From JACMLD01 sp963705285 (GTDB lineage Bacteria > Bacteroidota > Bacteroidia > Chitinophagales > Chitinophagaceae), in contig OY970066.1 of NCBI GenBank assembly GCA_963705285.1, positions 3,596,001 through 3,660,000 on the forward strand: a DNA stretch of 64,000 bases, in the 5' to 3' direction. The notes beneath the pieces were generated by a model. It was not told the DNA's origin. It searched no databases and saw only the letters and a program-made list of their open reading frames with translations. Every line of letters starts with the position of its first letter. The stretch's first letter is position 1. This document shows positions 35,338 through 43,821 of this stretch, piece after piece. The position numbers and the translations under genes are program-made.

Positions 35338-36159
35338 ATGAGCAAGATTACAGTAAAAGACGGAACTGAGATTTATTATAAAGACTGGGGCAAAGGCCAG
35401 CCCATTGTTTTTCATCACGGATGGCCATTATCGGGCGATGACTGGGATGCCCAAATGATGTTTTTCCTGGAACACGGTTTCCGTGTGATTGCACACGACC
35501 GCCGCGGGCATGGCAGATCTTCGCAAACGCCCAACGGTCATGAGATGGACACGTATGCCGCAGACGTAGCGGAACTTGCGCAGGCGTTAGATTTAAAAGA
35601 TGCCGTGCATGTTGGCCATTCCACCGGGGGCGGTGAGGTAATACGGTATGTAGCAAAACACGGAAAAGGGCGTGTGGCCAAGGCCGTGCTGGTAAGCGCA
35701 GTTACGCCGTTAATGGCAAAAACCAGCAACAATCCGGATGGTATTCCTATGCAGGTATTTGATGAAATACGCGAAGGCACGGCCAACAGGCGGGCGCAGT
35801 ACTTCCACGATTTTACTATTCCTTTCTACGGATACAATCGTGCCGGTGCAAAAACATCTCAGGGCATCCGGGATAATTGGTGGAGACAGGGAATGATGGG
35901 AGCGGTTAAAGCCCATTACGACTGTATAAAAGCATTTTCTGAAACTGATTTTACCGAAGATCTTAAAAGCGTGGATGTTCCGGTGCTGGTGCTGCATGGC
36001 GAAGACGACCAGATTGTACCATTTCAACTTACCGCTGTAAAGGCCATTAAATTGCTGAAGCAGGGGAAATTGATTTCTTATCCTGGCTTCCCGCATGGTA
36101 TGCCTGCCACGGAAGCGGCCACCATCAATGCAGATCTGCTGACGTTCATTAAAGGATAA
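35338..36159 (+). CDS. Alpha/beta hydrolase, non-haem chloroperoxidase/esterase type
   Basis: The 273-residue protein closely matches cofactor-free haloperoxidases, which act mainly as esterases and perhydrolases. The catalytic triad is visible: Ser95 in VGHSTGGGE, Asp224 in LHGEDDQIVP and His253 in FPHGMP. The oxyanion region (HHGWPLSGDDW) and the HDRRGHGRS loop are family-typical. No signal peptide is present, so it acts in the cytoplasm. It is followed by an intrinsic terminator at 36180 and appears to be a single-gene transcript. Confidence 0.92.
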   Translation: MSKITVKDGTEIYYKDWGKGQPIVFHHGWPLSGDDWDAQMMFFLEHGFRVIAHDRRGHGRSSQTPNGHEMDTYAADVAELAQALDLKDAVHVGHSTGGGEVIRYVAKHGKGRVAKAVLVSAVTPLMAKTSNNPDGIPMQVFDEIREGTANRRAQYFHDFTIPFYGYNRAGAKTSQGIRDNWWRQGMMGAVKAHYDCIKAFSETDFTEDLKSVDVPVLVLHGEDDQIVPFQLTAVKAIKLLKQGKLISYPGFPHGMPATEAATINADLLTFIKG

Positions 36160-36179
36160 GCGCTATAATTATACAAGCA

Positions 36180-36212
36180 AAAAGGCTGTTACCATTGAGG
36201 TGACGGCCTTTT
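36180..36212 (+). terminator. Intrinsic terminator of the hydrolase gene
   Basis: AAAAGGCTGTTACC (36180-36193) pairs with GGTGACGGCCTTTT (36199-36212) over 14 positions, two of them G-U, around loop ATTGA. It lies 20 bases after the stop at 36159. Confidence 0.85.
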
Positions 36213-36251
36213 GTATTACAAGCTTAACTTTACTTAAACAAGAGAAACTTA

Positions 36252-36279
36252 TTTGTAAAACTCTTTATTAGTATATTTG
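36252..36279 (+). promoter_or_regulatory. Candidate promoter (TTTG-N16-TATATTTG)
   Basis: TTTG at 36252-36255 and a perfect TATATTTG at 36272-36279 match the Bacteroidota promoter pattern with a slightly short spacer. It could drive the gene at 36562 with a leader of about 270 bases. That leader contains a GC-rich hairpin, ACCGGG-CCTG with CAGG-A-CCCCGGT, at 36436-36467. Between 36160 and 36561 no gene is convincing. Confidence 0.45.
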
Positions 36280-36561
36280 ACTACATGCAACAGGTGCGCA
36301 AAACATACACAACACATTTTCATCCTTACCAGGTAATAGATACCAGGGATGCATATACCTGTTCTTTTACTGAGTTTCTTCCTTTCTGCCGCAAGCTGTA
36401 TTGCTTTTCCAATTTTAAAGACTTCAATACTTTTTACCGGGCCTGATCTTTCTTGCAGGACCCCGGTGCATCATTGTAATGATGCGGTTCAACGCTGCAT
36501 TCATGTGCTTTACCGCGCATGATATAATGTATTTGTTAGTCAAACTATAAAAAGTATTGCC

Positions 36562-37071
36562 ATGTCGTACATTCTTACGCTTATCATTGTATTGGTGATG
36601 CTGGCACTCGTATGCCTCGTCATCATTTTCTTTCATAATCAATCGAAAAAACAAAAAGCCAGCTTGCTAACCAACCGTTTTGCTGCCGTAGCCGGCATGT
36701 ACCAGGTAAGTCCGTCAGTAACAGATAAACTGGTAAAGGGTATGCTGGGGCTCGACTATAGCGCCGGCAAGTTGGTCATTCTACAGCATGCTGCGGAGTC
36801 AATTCTTGACATCAGCCGCCTGCAACGCTGCCGTAAAATAAAAAAGTGGCTGCACATACCGGCGGGTAACGGTAATCAACAACCGGAAACGCACCTTGAA
36901 AAAATAATACTGGTTTGTGATACCACACAACAGACCGACCCGGTTGAGCTGGTTTTTTATGAGTATCGCCACAACAGCATCTTTCAAATGCATGAGCTTG
37001 ATCAGCAGGCAAATTACTGGGAGGTATTAATTAACCAGCAAATAAAACACCATGAGAAACAACCTGCATGA
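36562..37071 (+). CDS. Single-span membrane protein, hypothetical
   Basis: The 169-residue protein starts with a strong membrane helix (LTLIIVLVMLALVCLVIIFF) followed by basic residues, so the remainder is cytoplasmic. That domain alternates strands and short helices (KLVILQHAAESILDISRLQR, EKIILVCDTT, PVELVFYEYRHN) and could be a small PH-like or ligand-binding fold, but I do not recognise it. A smaller membrane protein gene at 37052 overlaps its last 20 bases. Confidence 0.65.
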   Translation: MSYILTLIIVLVMLALVCLVIIFFHNQSKKQKASLLTNRFAAVAGMYQVSPSVTDKLVKGMLGLDYSAGKLVILQHAAESILDISRLQRCRKIKKWLHIPAGNGNQQPETHLEKIILVCDTTQQTDPVELVFYEYRHNSIFQMHELDQQANYWEVLINQQIKHHEKQPA

Positions 37072-37246
37072 TGCAACTGTACAGCGCCAGGTAATTATGG
37101 TGCTGGTCTTGTTAAACGCTGTTGCGCTACGCGATGATTACCTGCAAGACGGCAGCCCGGATAATTACGGAATAGGCTTTTTTTTACTGGCAATGCTGGC
37201 TATTTGCCTGGCAGGGTACAAGAAGCAGCCTGGCCGGCAAGGCTAA
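37052..37246 (+). CDS. Small membrane protein, hypothetical
   Basis: A 64-residue frame overlapping the previous gene by 20 bases. It has one weak and one clear hydrophobic segment (VIMVLVLLNAVAL and GIGFFLLAMLAICLAGY) and a basic tail. Overlap with a gene for another membrane protein suggests translational coupling. No family recognised. Confidence 0.45.
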   Translation: MRNNLHDATVQRQVIMVLVLLNAVALRDDYLQDGSPDNYGIGFFLLAMLAICLAGYKKQPGRQG

Positions 37247-37393
37247 ATGGCATAGCTCAGGCCAACCGCCTATTAACTCAGTGCTGCAGCTAAACAGGTA
37301 GCTTTTTATCTTATAACTGTTGATTTTTTATTTTTCACTTCCCGCGAAACACTAACTTTAGCCACTAACGATTATTAAACTAAAAAAACAACG

Positions 37394-38137
37394 ATGAGTA
37401 CCAAAAAAGTGGCTATAGTTACAGGCGGTGGCAGTGGGTTGGGGATGGCAATTGCGCAGAAATTTACAGAGAATGGAATTACCACCGTCATTGCAGGCAG
37501 GGATGTGGATAAACTGAATAAAGCAAAAGAGCAATTGGGTGAGCGGTGCATTGCCATGCAGTGCGACCTGAGCAATTTAGCTTCCATTCCGGCTTTTGTA
37601 GAAAACGTATTGCAACAGTGCGGGCAGATAGATATACTGGTGAACAATGCCGGCATTAATATGAAAAAAGATTTTACAGAAGTAACCGACCAGGATTTTC
37701 AAAATATTTTGACCACCAATGTAACGGCGGTTTTTGCACTCAGCCGTGAAGTGGTAAAACATATGCTTACGAAAAGCACCGGTTGTATCATCAATATCAG
37801 TTCCATGGCTGCGCAGTATGGCTTACCCAAAGTAATTGCCTACAGCGCCAGCAAAACTGCGATAGATGGTATGACAAGGGCTATGGCCGTGGAGTTATCG
37901 CCCCGCGGGATACGTGTAAATGCCATTGCACCAGGATTTATTTACAGCGATATGACGGCAAAAGCATTGAACAGTGATCCGGAACGAAAGGCAAAAGTAT
38001 TTGGCCGCACGCCCATGGGCCATATGGGCCAGCCGGAAGATATTGGCAATGCGGCGTTGTACCTGGCTGGCGACGGGGCAAAATATGTAACCGGTGTGGT
38101 GCTGCCAATAGATGGGGGCAACAGTATTGGGTTCTGA
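37394..38137 (+). CDS. SDR-family oxidoreductase (FabG-like)
   Basis: This 247-residue classical short-chain dehydrogenase has VTGGGSGLGMA (cofactor), NNAG in DILVNNAGINM, the catalytic Ser in ISSMAAQYG, and Tyr/Lys in AYSASKTAI. The C-terminus PIDGGNSIGF is typical of sugar and 3-oxoacyl reductases. As a free-standing gene just upstream of a secreted GH2 glycosidase, a sugar dehydrogenase role (for example glucose, galactose or rhamnose 1-dehydrogenase type) is possible but not shown. The GH2 start lies 106 bases after its stop. Confidence 0.9.
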   Translation: MSTKKVAIVTGGGSGLGMAIAQKFTENGITTVIAGRDVDKLNKAKEQLGERCIAMQCDLSNLASIPAFVENVLQQCGQIDILVNNAGINMKKDFTEVTDQDFQNILTTNVTAVFALSREVVKHMLTKSTGCIINISSMAAQYGLPKVIAYSASKTAIDGMTRAMAVELSPRGIRVNAIAPGFIYSDMTAKALNSDPERKAKVFGRTPMGHMGQPEDIGNAALYLAGDGAKYVTGVVLPIDGGNSIGF

Positions 38138-38243
38138 TGCCTGGCGCACGGCCTGGGATAATCGCTTTAATGGATTGCCTGGTGTAACTGCCCGCTCTAT
38201 ATTGCAATGGCAATTGACTATTCATAAAATTGTGGATTCAATA

Positions 38244-41009
38244 ATGAAGCATTTCCTCAAGGCGTATCAACCCAGGCGTATTTGCGTAACAACTTGTTTT
38301 TTCGCTTGGTTATTTTTGCATGCCTTACCCGCATTGGCCGTACCGGTGCAACAGCAGCCGCCGGGCGGGTTGCCGCGCCAGCGGCAAAGTATCAACGATG
38401 GCTGGCGGTTTATGCGATACTCAGGTGAACCAGATTCATTGATATACGATGAACGCCCGACCGTTACCAACCGCAACGACAATATGGTGGCGGATACGCG
38501 GGCTGCAGATTCCGGCAAAGCAAAAGCCTCCGACCGTGCTTTAAAAAAATGGATTCTGCCCACTGCCAATAACTTTATTAAAGATACCGCAAAGCACTAT
38601 CCCCAACCAGCCGGTAACCCTGGTGCAGGTTTTCCTTTTGTTCAAAATGATTTCAACGATAATAGCTGGGCGTTGGTTGATCTGCCGCACGACTGGGCTA
38701 TCAAAGGCCCTTTTTATGAAGGCGAACATACCATTGTGGGCGGCGGCATGGGAAGGCTGCCTGTGCAAGGTGTTGCATGGTACCGCCGTAAACTGGATAT
38801 ACCGGTTACGGATAGTGGCAAATCGATTTACCTGGAAATAGACGGCGCCATGTCGTATGCCATGGTTTGGATAAACGGCCACCTGGCCGGCGGATGGCCG
38901 TACGGTTATAATTCATTTCGTATCGATCTTACACCTTACCTGCACCCAGGGCCAGGCAACCAGTTGGCCATTCGCATAGATAACCCGGCCAATTCATCGC
39001 GCTGGTACCCGGGCGGCGGTATCTACAGAAATGTATGGCTTACTACCGTAAACAAGTTGCATGTGGCGCAATGGGGCACTGCTGTGCAAACACATCATGT
39101 GACGGCGAACGCCGCTACCATACACCTGGCGGTTGAAGTAGAAAATAAAAACAATTTGGCGGAAGCCTTTACCGCTACCACTGAGGTATTTGCGCTGAAT
39201 GAAAAACTGCAAAAGGCAGGCGCAAAGCTGGTTTCTTTGCCGGGCGTTAAGGCAAGCGTGGCGGGTAAGAGTAAAACCGGTTTTCAACATGAAGTGGTGA
39301 TGAATAAACCGATACTGTGGCGCCCGATGCCGGCCACACAGCAACGGCTATACGTGGCCGTTACCCGGTTGTACGCAAAAGGGAAATTGGTAGACGAGTA
39401 TGAAACCCGTTTCGGTATCCGCAGCATCGTATCAGACCCTGTAAAGGGTATCGTGGTAAATGGAACCCCGGTGCGCCTGCAGGGTGTTAACCAGCATCAT
39501 GACCTGGGGGCGCTGGGCGCTGCCTTCAATATAAGGGCGGCAGAAAGGCAACTGGAAATGCTGCGAGAAATGGGTTGCAACGCCATCCGCTTTGCGCATA
39601 ATCCGCCCGCGCCGGAATTGCTGGATGTAACAGATAAAATGGGTTTCCTGGTGGTTGATGAAGTGTTTGACTGTTGGGAGAAAGGGAAAACCCCACTGGA
39701 TTTTCATTTAATTTTTGCCGACTGGCATGAGGCAGATATCCGTTCGTTTATCCGCCGCGATAAAAATCACCCGTCGATTATTCAATGGAGCTTTGGCAAT
39801 GAAGTAGGGGAACAATATACCGGCGAAGCGGGTGCCGAACTTGCAAAAAAATTGTATGACATTGTACGCGATGAAGACAGTACCAGGCCCGCTACTGCCT
39901 CTATGAATTACGCAAAGCCCGGTATGCCATTTCCTGCGTTTATGGATGTACTCAGTCTTAATTACCAGGGAGAGGGCATCCGCGACGCACCGGCGTATGC
40001 GCATTTGCGCGGTATACGCACAACACCGCTGTATGCGCAGTTTCAGCAACAATATCCCTGTCAGCTCATTCAAAGCAGCGAAACCTCTTCTGCGCTCAGT
40101 ACACGCGGCACCTATATTTTTCCTGTAACCGGCGGTACCAGTGCACCCGTGAGCGATTCAACAGGCGGCGATCCGCGTAACAAATTTGTAAGCGCGTATG
40201 ATTTGTATACAGCTGCATTTGGCGCATCGCCCGATAAAGTATTTTACGCACAGGATCATCATCCATTTGTTGCAGGAGAATTTGTATGGTCGGGTTTTGA
40301 TTACCTCGGCGAGCCCACACCGTATTACTCAGCTCGCAGCTCCTACTCGGGTATTATAGATTTGGCGGGTTTTAAAAAGGATCGTTTTTATTTATACCAG
40401 TCGCGCTGGCGCCTCAATTTGCCAATGGCGCATATACTGCCGCATTGGAACTGGCCGGCGCGCAAGGGTATGGTAACACCGGTGCATGTATACACATCAG
40501 GCGAAGAAGCCGAGTTGTTTCTTAACAACCGCTCATTGGGCCGAAAAAAGAAAGCGGCGTTTGAATACCGGTTGCGGTGGGATAGTGTGTTGTACCAGCC
40601 AGGCGAGTTAAAAGTAATCTGTTATAAAAAAGGAAAACCGTGGGCAGCGGACATGGTTCAAACAACCGGTGAACCGGCAGCGCTGCAACTGGTAGCAGAC
40701 CGTAAAATAATTGCGGCAGACGGCAGTGATATTAGTTTTGTAACGGTGCGTATTACTGATAGTAAAGGTCGGCTGGTGCCAGACGCCAATAACGTGGTAA
40801 CATTCTCCGTTTCCGGCCCTGCAACAATAGCAGCTACAGACAATGGCAACCCCGCCGATCTGGTTGCTTTTACTTCGCCGCAACGGCAGGCACTTGGCGG
40901 CCTGGCGTTAGTAATCATTCAATCAAAAAAGAATGTGCGCGGCGTTGCAGCAATACATGTAACTGCAGCAGGTCTTGCTCCGGCAAGACTGACCATCCAG
41001 TACAAATAA
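38244..41009 (+). CDS. Exported GH2 beta-galactosidase-like glycosidase
   Basis: The 921-residue enzyme starts at the ATG at 38244, which gives a clean signal peptide (to about residue 35, ending PALAVPVQ); the longer frame would overlap the SDR gene. Order of domains: sugar-binding jelly roll with MVWINGHLAGGWPYGYNSF, immunoglobulin-like domain, TIM barrel with acid/base Glu520 (SFGNEVGE) and nucleophile Glu679 (VAGEFVWSGFDYLGEPTP), then a DUF4982-type domain (VHVYTSGEEAELFLNNRSLG) and a final bacterial Ig-like domain. The inserted segment with QSSETSSALSTRG is typical of this GH2 subgroup. It probably removes beta-galactosyl or related residues from plant or host glycans outside the cytoplasm. 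Confidence 0.94.
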   Translation: MKHFLKAYQPRRICVTTCFFAWLFLHALPALAVPVQQQPPGGLPRQRQSINDGWRFMRYSGEPDSLIYDERPTVTNRNDNMVADTRAADSGKAKASDRALKKWILPTANNFIKDTAKHYPQPAGNPGAGFPFVQNDFNDNSWALVDLPHDWAIKGPFYEGEHTIVGGGMGRLPVQGVAWYRRKLDIPVTDSGKSIYLEIDGAMSYAMVWINGHLAGGWPYGYNSFRIDLTPYLHPGPGNQLAIRIDNPANSSRWYPGGGIYRNVWLTTVNKLHVAQWGTAVQTHHVTANAATIHLAVEVENKNNLAEAFTATTEVFALNEKLQKAGAKLVSLPGVKASVAGKSKTGFQHEVVMNKPILWRPMPATQQRLYVAVTRLYAKGKLVDEYETRFGIRSIVSDPVKGIVVNGTPVRLQGVNQHHDLGALGAAFNIRAAERQLEMLREMGCNAIRFAHNPPAPELLDVTDKMGFLVVDEVFDCWEKGKTPLDFHLIFADWHEADIRSFIRRDKNHPSIIQWSFGNEVGEQYTGEAGAELAKKLYDIVRDEDSTRPATASMNYAKPGMPFPAFMDVLSLNYQGEGIRDAPAYAHLRGIRTTPLYAQFQQQYPCQLIQSSETSSALSTRGTYIFPVTGGTSAPVSDSTGGDPRNKFVSAYDLYTAAFGASPDKVFYAQDHHPFVAGEFVWSGFDYLGEPTPYYSARSSYSGIIDLAGFKKDRFYLYQSRWRLNLPMAHILPHWNWPARKGMVTPVHVYTSGEEAELFLNNRSLGRKKKAAFEYRLRWDSVLYQPGELKVICYKKGKPWAADMVQTTGEPAALQLVADRKIIAADGSDISFVTVRITDSKGRLVPDANNVVTFSVSGPATIAATDNGNPADLVAFTSPQRQALGGLALVIIQSKKNVRGVAAIHVTAAGLAPARLTIQYK

Positions 41010-41384
41010 TCAGACACTGTACACCAGGTACACAATCATTAGCACGCTCATTAAAAACAAGATGCTTGTCATCACAAACATGGTTACAGACGATTCGGCA
41101 TACTTGCCGGAACTGATTTGCCGTTGCGTTTTTTTATAGCGCCAAAAACCCATAATGATAGTAACAGCGCCCACCAATACCAATAAAATGCCTATAATGG
41201 CGGAATAACCTTTTTCATGTAACTCTTTATCTTTCCCCAGTATAATGCTTAGCTGTTTCACAAATAATGAAAACTTCACTACTACAAAACCCAGCGCCAT
41301 AATGCCTACGCTGGTGCGCACCCATGCTAAATACGTTCGTTCATTAGCCAGGTGATCATTGGTATTGTTTGCTTTGTCATCCAT
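41010..41384 (-). CDS. DUF202 (YidH-like) membrane protein
   Basis: The 124-residue protein from the ATG at 41384 begins with a polar segment and then NERTYLAWVRTSVGIMALGF, the defining motif of DUF202. Three membrane helices follow (about 25-50, 62-82 and 95-118). The frame stays open for 18 codons upstream, but that part has no family match. Its stop touches the stop of the GH2 gene, since the genes converge with no base between. Members include YidH and the membrane part of VTC-type proteins; function is unknown. Confidence 0.88.
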   Translation of the reverse strand: MDDKANNTNDHLANERTYLAWVRTSVGIMALGFVVVKFSLFVKQLSIILGKDKELHEKGYSAIIGILLVLVGAVTIIMGFWRYKKTQRQISSGKYAESSVTMFVMTSILFLMSVLMIVYLVYSV

Positions 41385-41512
41385 AACAATGCCTTCACCA
41401 AAACAATGCCGCAGGTTCTCAGCTTTCATGTGCGCCATATCATCCGCACATCTGCATAAGTAATTTTTTGGGCGTAGAAAATTTGCAGCGTTTTGCAGTT
41501 TATCTGGTGGCC

Positions 41513-42793
41513 TTATTCAAAGAAGGGCATTCCCGGTATGGCATATTTCTTCATGGCATCTTCATTAATTTCTACGCCAATTCCCGGTTTTTCTGACAGT
41601 GTAATAAAACTGTCTTTCACCCATTCACCATCGTATTGCACAATTTCTTTGAACATAGGGTCTGTATGAAAATAAGATTGCCATTCCAGAATTAAAAAAT
41701 TGGGTACCGATGCGCACACGTGGCAGCTGGCCATACAACCCAGGAAAGAGGCCACCATATGGGGTGCAAACGGGGTGTAATAGAGATTGGCAAGATTGGC
41801 AATGCGTTGGCCTTCGCCTAATCCGCCTGCTTTTTGTAAATCTGGCATAACAATATCCACGGCGCCAATTTCAAGCATGCGGCGGAAGCCATATGCGAGG
41901 TATTGGTTTTCGCCTGCCGCAATGGGGGTAGAGGAGGAGTCTGTAATAGATTTATAGGCTTCTATGTTTTCTGCTGGCACCGGTTCTTCCAGCCATAACA
42001 AATTTAATGGCTCCAGGCGTTTTGCCACTGCGTGGCCGGTGGGTGCATCATAACGGCCATGCATATCCACTAATATATCTGTGTTGGGGCCAACGGCTTC
42101 GCGCGCAGCCGCAATCTGGTCGTACATACGTTGTAGTTCTGCAGGGCTGGCCGTCCAGTTGTAGTAATCGTATTTGTTGGGGTCGTTTGCCTGGTCCAGA
42201 TCAAATTTCATGGCGTTGAAACCCATGTTTTTCGCTTTGGTAGCAGCATCAGCAAAATCTTTTGGTTTAGGCAGCGCACGCTGGTACAAAGCAGTATCGC
42301 AGTAGACGCGTATTTTATCGCGGAACTTGCCGCCCAGCAGTCGGTATACAGGTAGATTGAGCGCTTTGCCGGCAATATCCCAAAGCGCAGTTTCAACAGC
42401 CGATAAAACTGCAACATACATACCTGCCTGTGCACCCTGGAAGAAGCCGCCTTTGCGTATATCTTCAAACAGGCGGTGTACATCCAGCGGATTTTTACCT
42501 TTTAAGCGCGCACCAAAGTTTTTAACCAGGTGATAGGTGCCGGGTATGGCATCTACCCCTTCTCCACAACCCCAAATGTTTTGATTGGTATATATTTTTA
42601 CAAATAAACTGCCGCGGATGTAACCACACTTAATATCAGTGATCTTTAAATCAGACGGCGATGACAATTTGGAAGTATTGTCGATTGCTTTTTCATAACC
42701 GTTGCCAAAAGCAGTTAACGATGCAAAAGGTGTAAATGCTGCTGCAAGGGCGGCCTTGCTTAAAAATTTTCTGCGGGATGTATTGTTATGCAT
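41513..42793 (-). CDS. Exported enolase-superfamily sugar-acid dehydratase (galactonate dehydratase type)
   Basis: The 426-residue protein has a Tat-type leader (SRRKFLSKAALAAAF) and a mandelate racemase/muconate cycloisomerase fold. The active-site residues match D-galactonate dehydratase in both identity and spacing: metal ligands Asp243, Glu269 and Glu295, and catalytic His245 (VDMHGR) and His345 (FAPHMV). In E. coli DgoD the same residues are recalled as 183, 209, 235, 185 and 285, a constant offset of 60. It should dehydrate an aldonic acid to a 2-keto-3-deoxy acid. The predicted periplasmic location is unusual for this enzyme class. It is the third gene of the BASS-RraA-enolase operon. 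Confidence 0.9.
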   Translation of the reverse strand: MHNNTSRRKFLSKAALAAAFTPFASLTAFGNGYEKAIDNTSKLSSPSDLKITDIKCGYIRGSLFVKIYTNQNIWGCGEGVDAIPGTYHLVKNFGARLKGKNPLDVHRLFEDIRKGGFFQGAQAGMYVAVLSAVETALWDIAGKALNLPVYRLLGGKFRDKIRVYCDTALYQRALPKPKDFADAATKAKNMGFNAMKFDLDQANDPNKYDYYNWTASPAELQRMYDQIAAAREAVGPNTDILVDMHGRYDAPTGHAVAKRLEPLNLLWLEEPVPAENIEAYKSITDSSSTPIAAGENQYLAYGFRRMLEIGAVDIVMPDLQKAGGLGEGQRIANLANLYYTPFAPHMVASFLGCMASCHVCASVPNFLILEWQSYFHTDPMFKEIVQYDGEWVKDSFITLSEKPGIGVEINEDAMKKYAIPGMPFFE

Positions 42794-42836
42794 ATCCTAG
42801 TTAATTAATGGTGATAGATGGATGATTATTGATGAA

Positions 42837-43784
42837 TTACCAGGTACGTTGTTTCAGGTATTCCTGTATTTGTTCTTTAGGCACGGGTAGTTCATTGATA
42901 TGATCATTTAGCCATTTGGAAAAATCTCGTTCTATGTCGTCTGACCATTTTGCATCAATTTGTCCGGCGCTGTACGTGCCTTCACGCAACCGCTGGTGAC
43001 CAAACATATCTCGCAGACGTACAATTTCTGAAGTGGTAGCTACTTTTTCTGCCAGGTGGGGCGGTATAAAAACTACGACACCCAGTTTGCCCAGCACTAC
43101 ATCGCCAGGCATTACCGTTACCATGCGTATGCGTGTGGGCTGGTTGATGCCAACAATCATGGTGTTTAAATCGCCCGGCGGATTGTGATAAGATGGATCA
43201 TAACTGGTGTAAAACGCAGTAAAACCGTTTATCTCCCGTAAGCCTTCCACATCGCGCAGCGCGCCATCGTACACAATGCCATTGCCGGAGCGTGCAAAAA
43301 TGGCATTGCCCACGTTATCACCAATGGTGGGGCCGTTGCGGTGCGCGCCAAACTGATCGGCTACGTATACATCTCCTTTTACCAGCAGATCTACTGCCCA
43401 GGTATTTTGCCCTTTCTTGCCGGTTTTTTTTCCGGCAGAGTCAATGGCCTTCCATACATCCGGACGGGCAGGCATAAATGCGGCGGTTACTGCGCGGCCA
43501 ACCAGCACACTATCGGGGTTAATCACCTGCCACCCCTCGGCTACCTGGTATCCATAACCGGCATTTTTCATAACAGCCCAGGCCTCTTCTACACTCACAG
43601 ATTTCATGCGTTTAATAATGTTATCGGGTACTTTTGGCCGGCCATCTGCAAAACGTTCGCCTTTCCATTCAGGAGTAAGGGCAATTAACTGCTCTTTTGT
43701 TATTTGAACATACTGGGCATAAGATTGCATCCCCGTAATCATAACAACAAAGAGCAACAGGTATTTGAATGCTGACATATACAT
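42837..43784 (-). CDS. Exported RraA-type aldolase/decarboxylase
   Basis: The 315-residue protein has a signal peptide (ends near SYAQ, residue 24) and an RraA/HMG-aldolase-type domain at about 60-255. The pyruvate-binding loop GDNVGNAIFA and the key Arg177-Asp178 in YDGALRDVEG are present, as is GDVVLGKLGVVVFIP. Proteins of this fold include 4-hydroxy-4-methyl-2-oxoglutarate aldolase, which yields pyruvate, besides the RNase E inhibitor RraA. With a sugar-acid dehydratase next to it, retro-aldol cleavage of the dehydrated acid is the most likely role. Gaps of 37 and 43 bases to its neighbours indicate one operon. Confidence 0.88.
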   Translation of the reverse strand: MYMSAFKYLLLFVVMITGMQSYAQYVQITKEQLIALTPEWKGERFADGRPKVPDNIIKRMKSVSVEEAWAVMKNAGYGYQVAEGWQVINPDSVLVGRAVTAAFMPARPDVWKAIDSAGKKTGKKGQNTWAVDLLVKGDVYVADQFGAHRNGPTIGDNVGNAIFARSGNGIVYDGALRDVEGLREINGFTAFYTSYDPSYHNPPGDLNTMIVGINQPTRIRMVTVMPGDVVLGKLGVVVFIPPHLAEKVATTSEIVRLRDMFGHQRLREGTYSAGQIDAKWSDDIERDFSKWLNDHINELPVPKEQIQEYLKQRTW

Positions 43785-43821
43785 TGTTTATAGTGATGAA
43801 TGAATAAAATGAAAAAATTAT

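Noticed and set aside
36285..36446. 53-residue plus-strand frame (MQQVRKTYTTHFHP start)
   Set aside because: The candidate -7 element at 36272-36279 would put the transcript start at or after its ATG, and a GC-rich hairpin overlaps its end; composition is not convincing.
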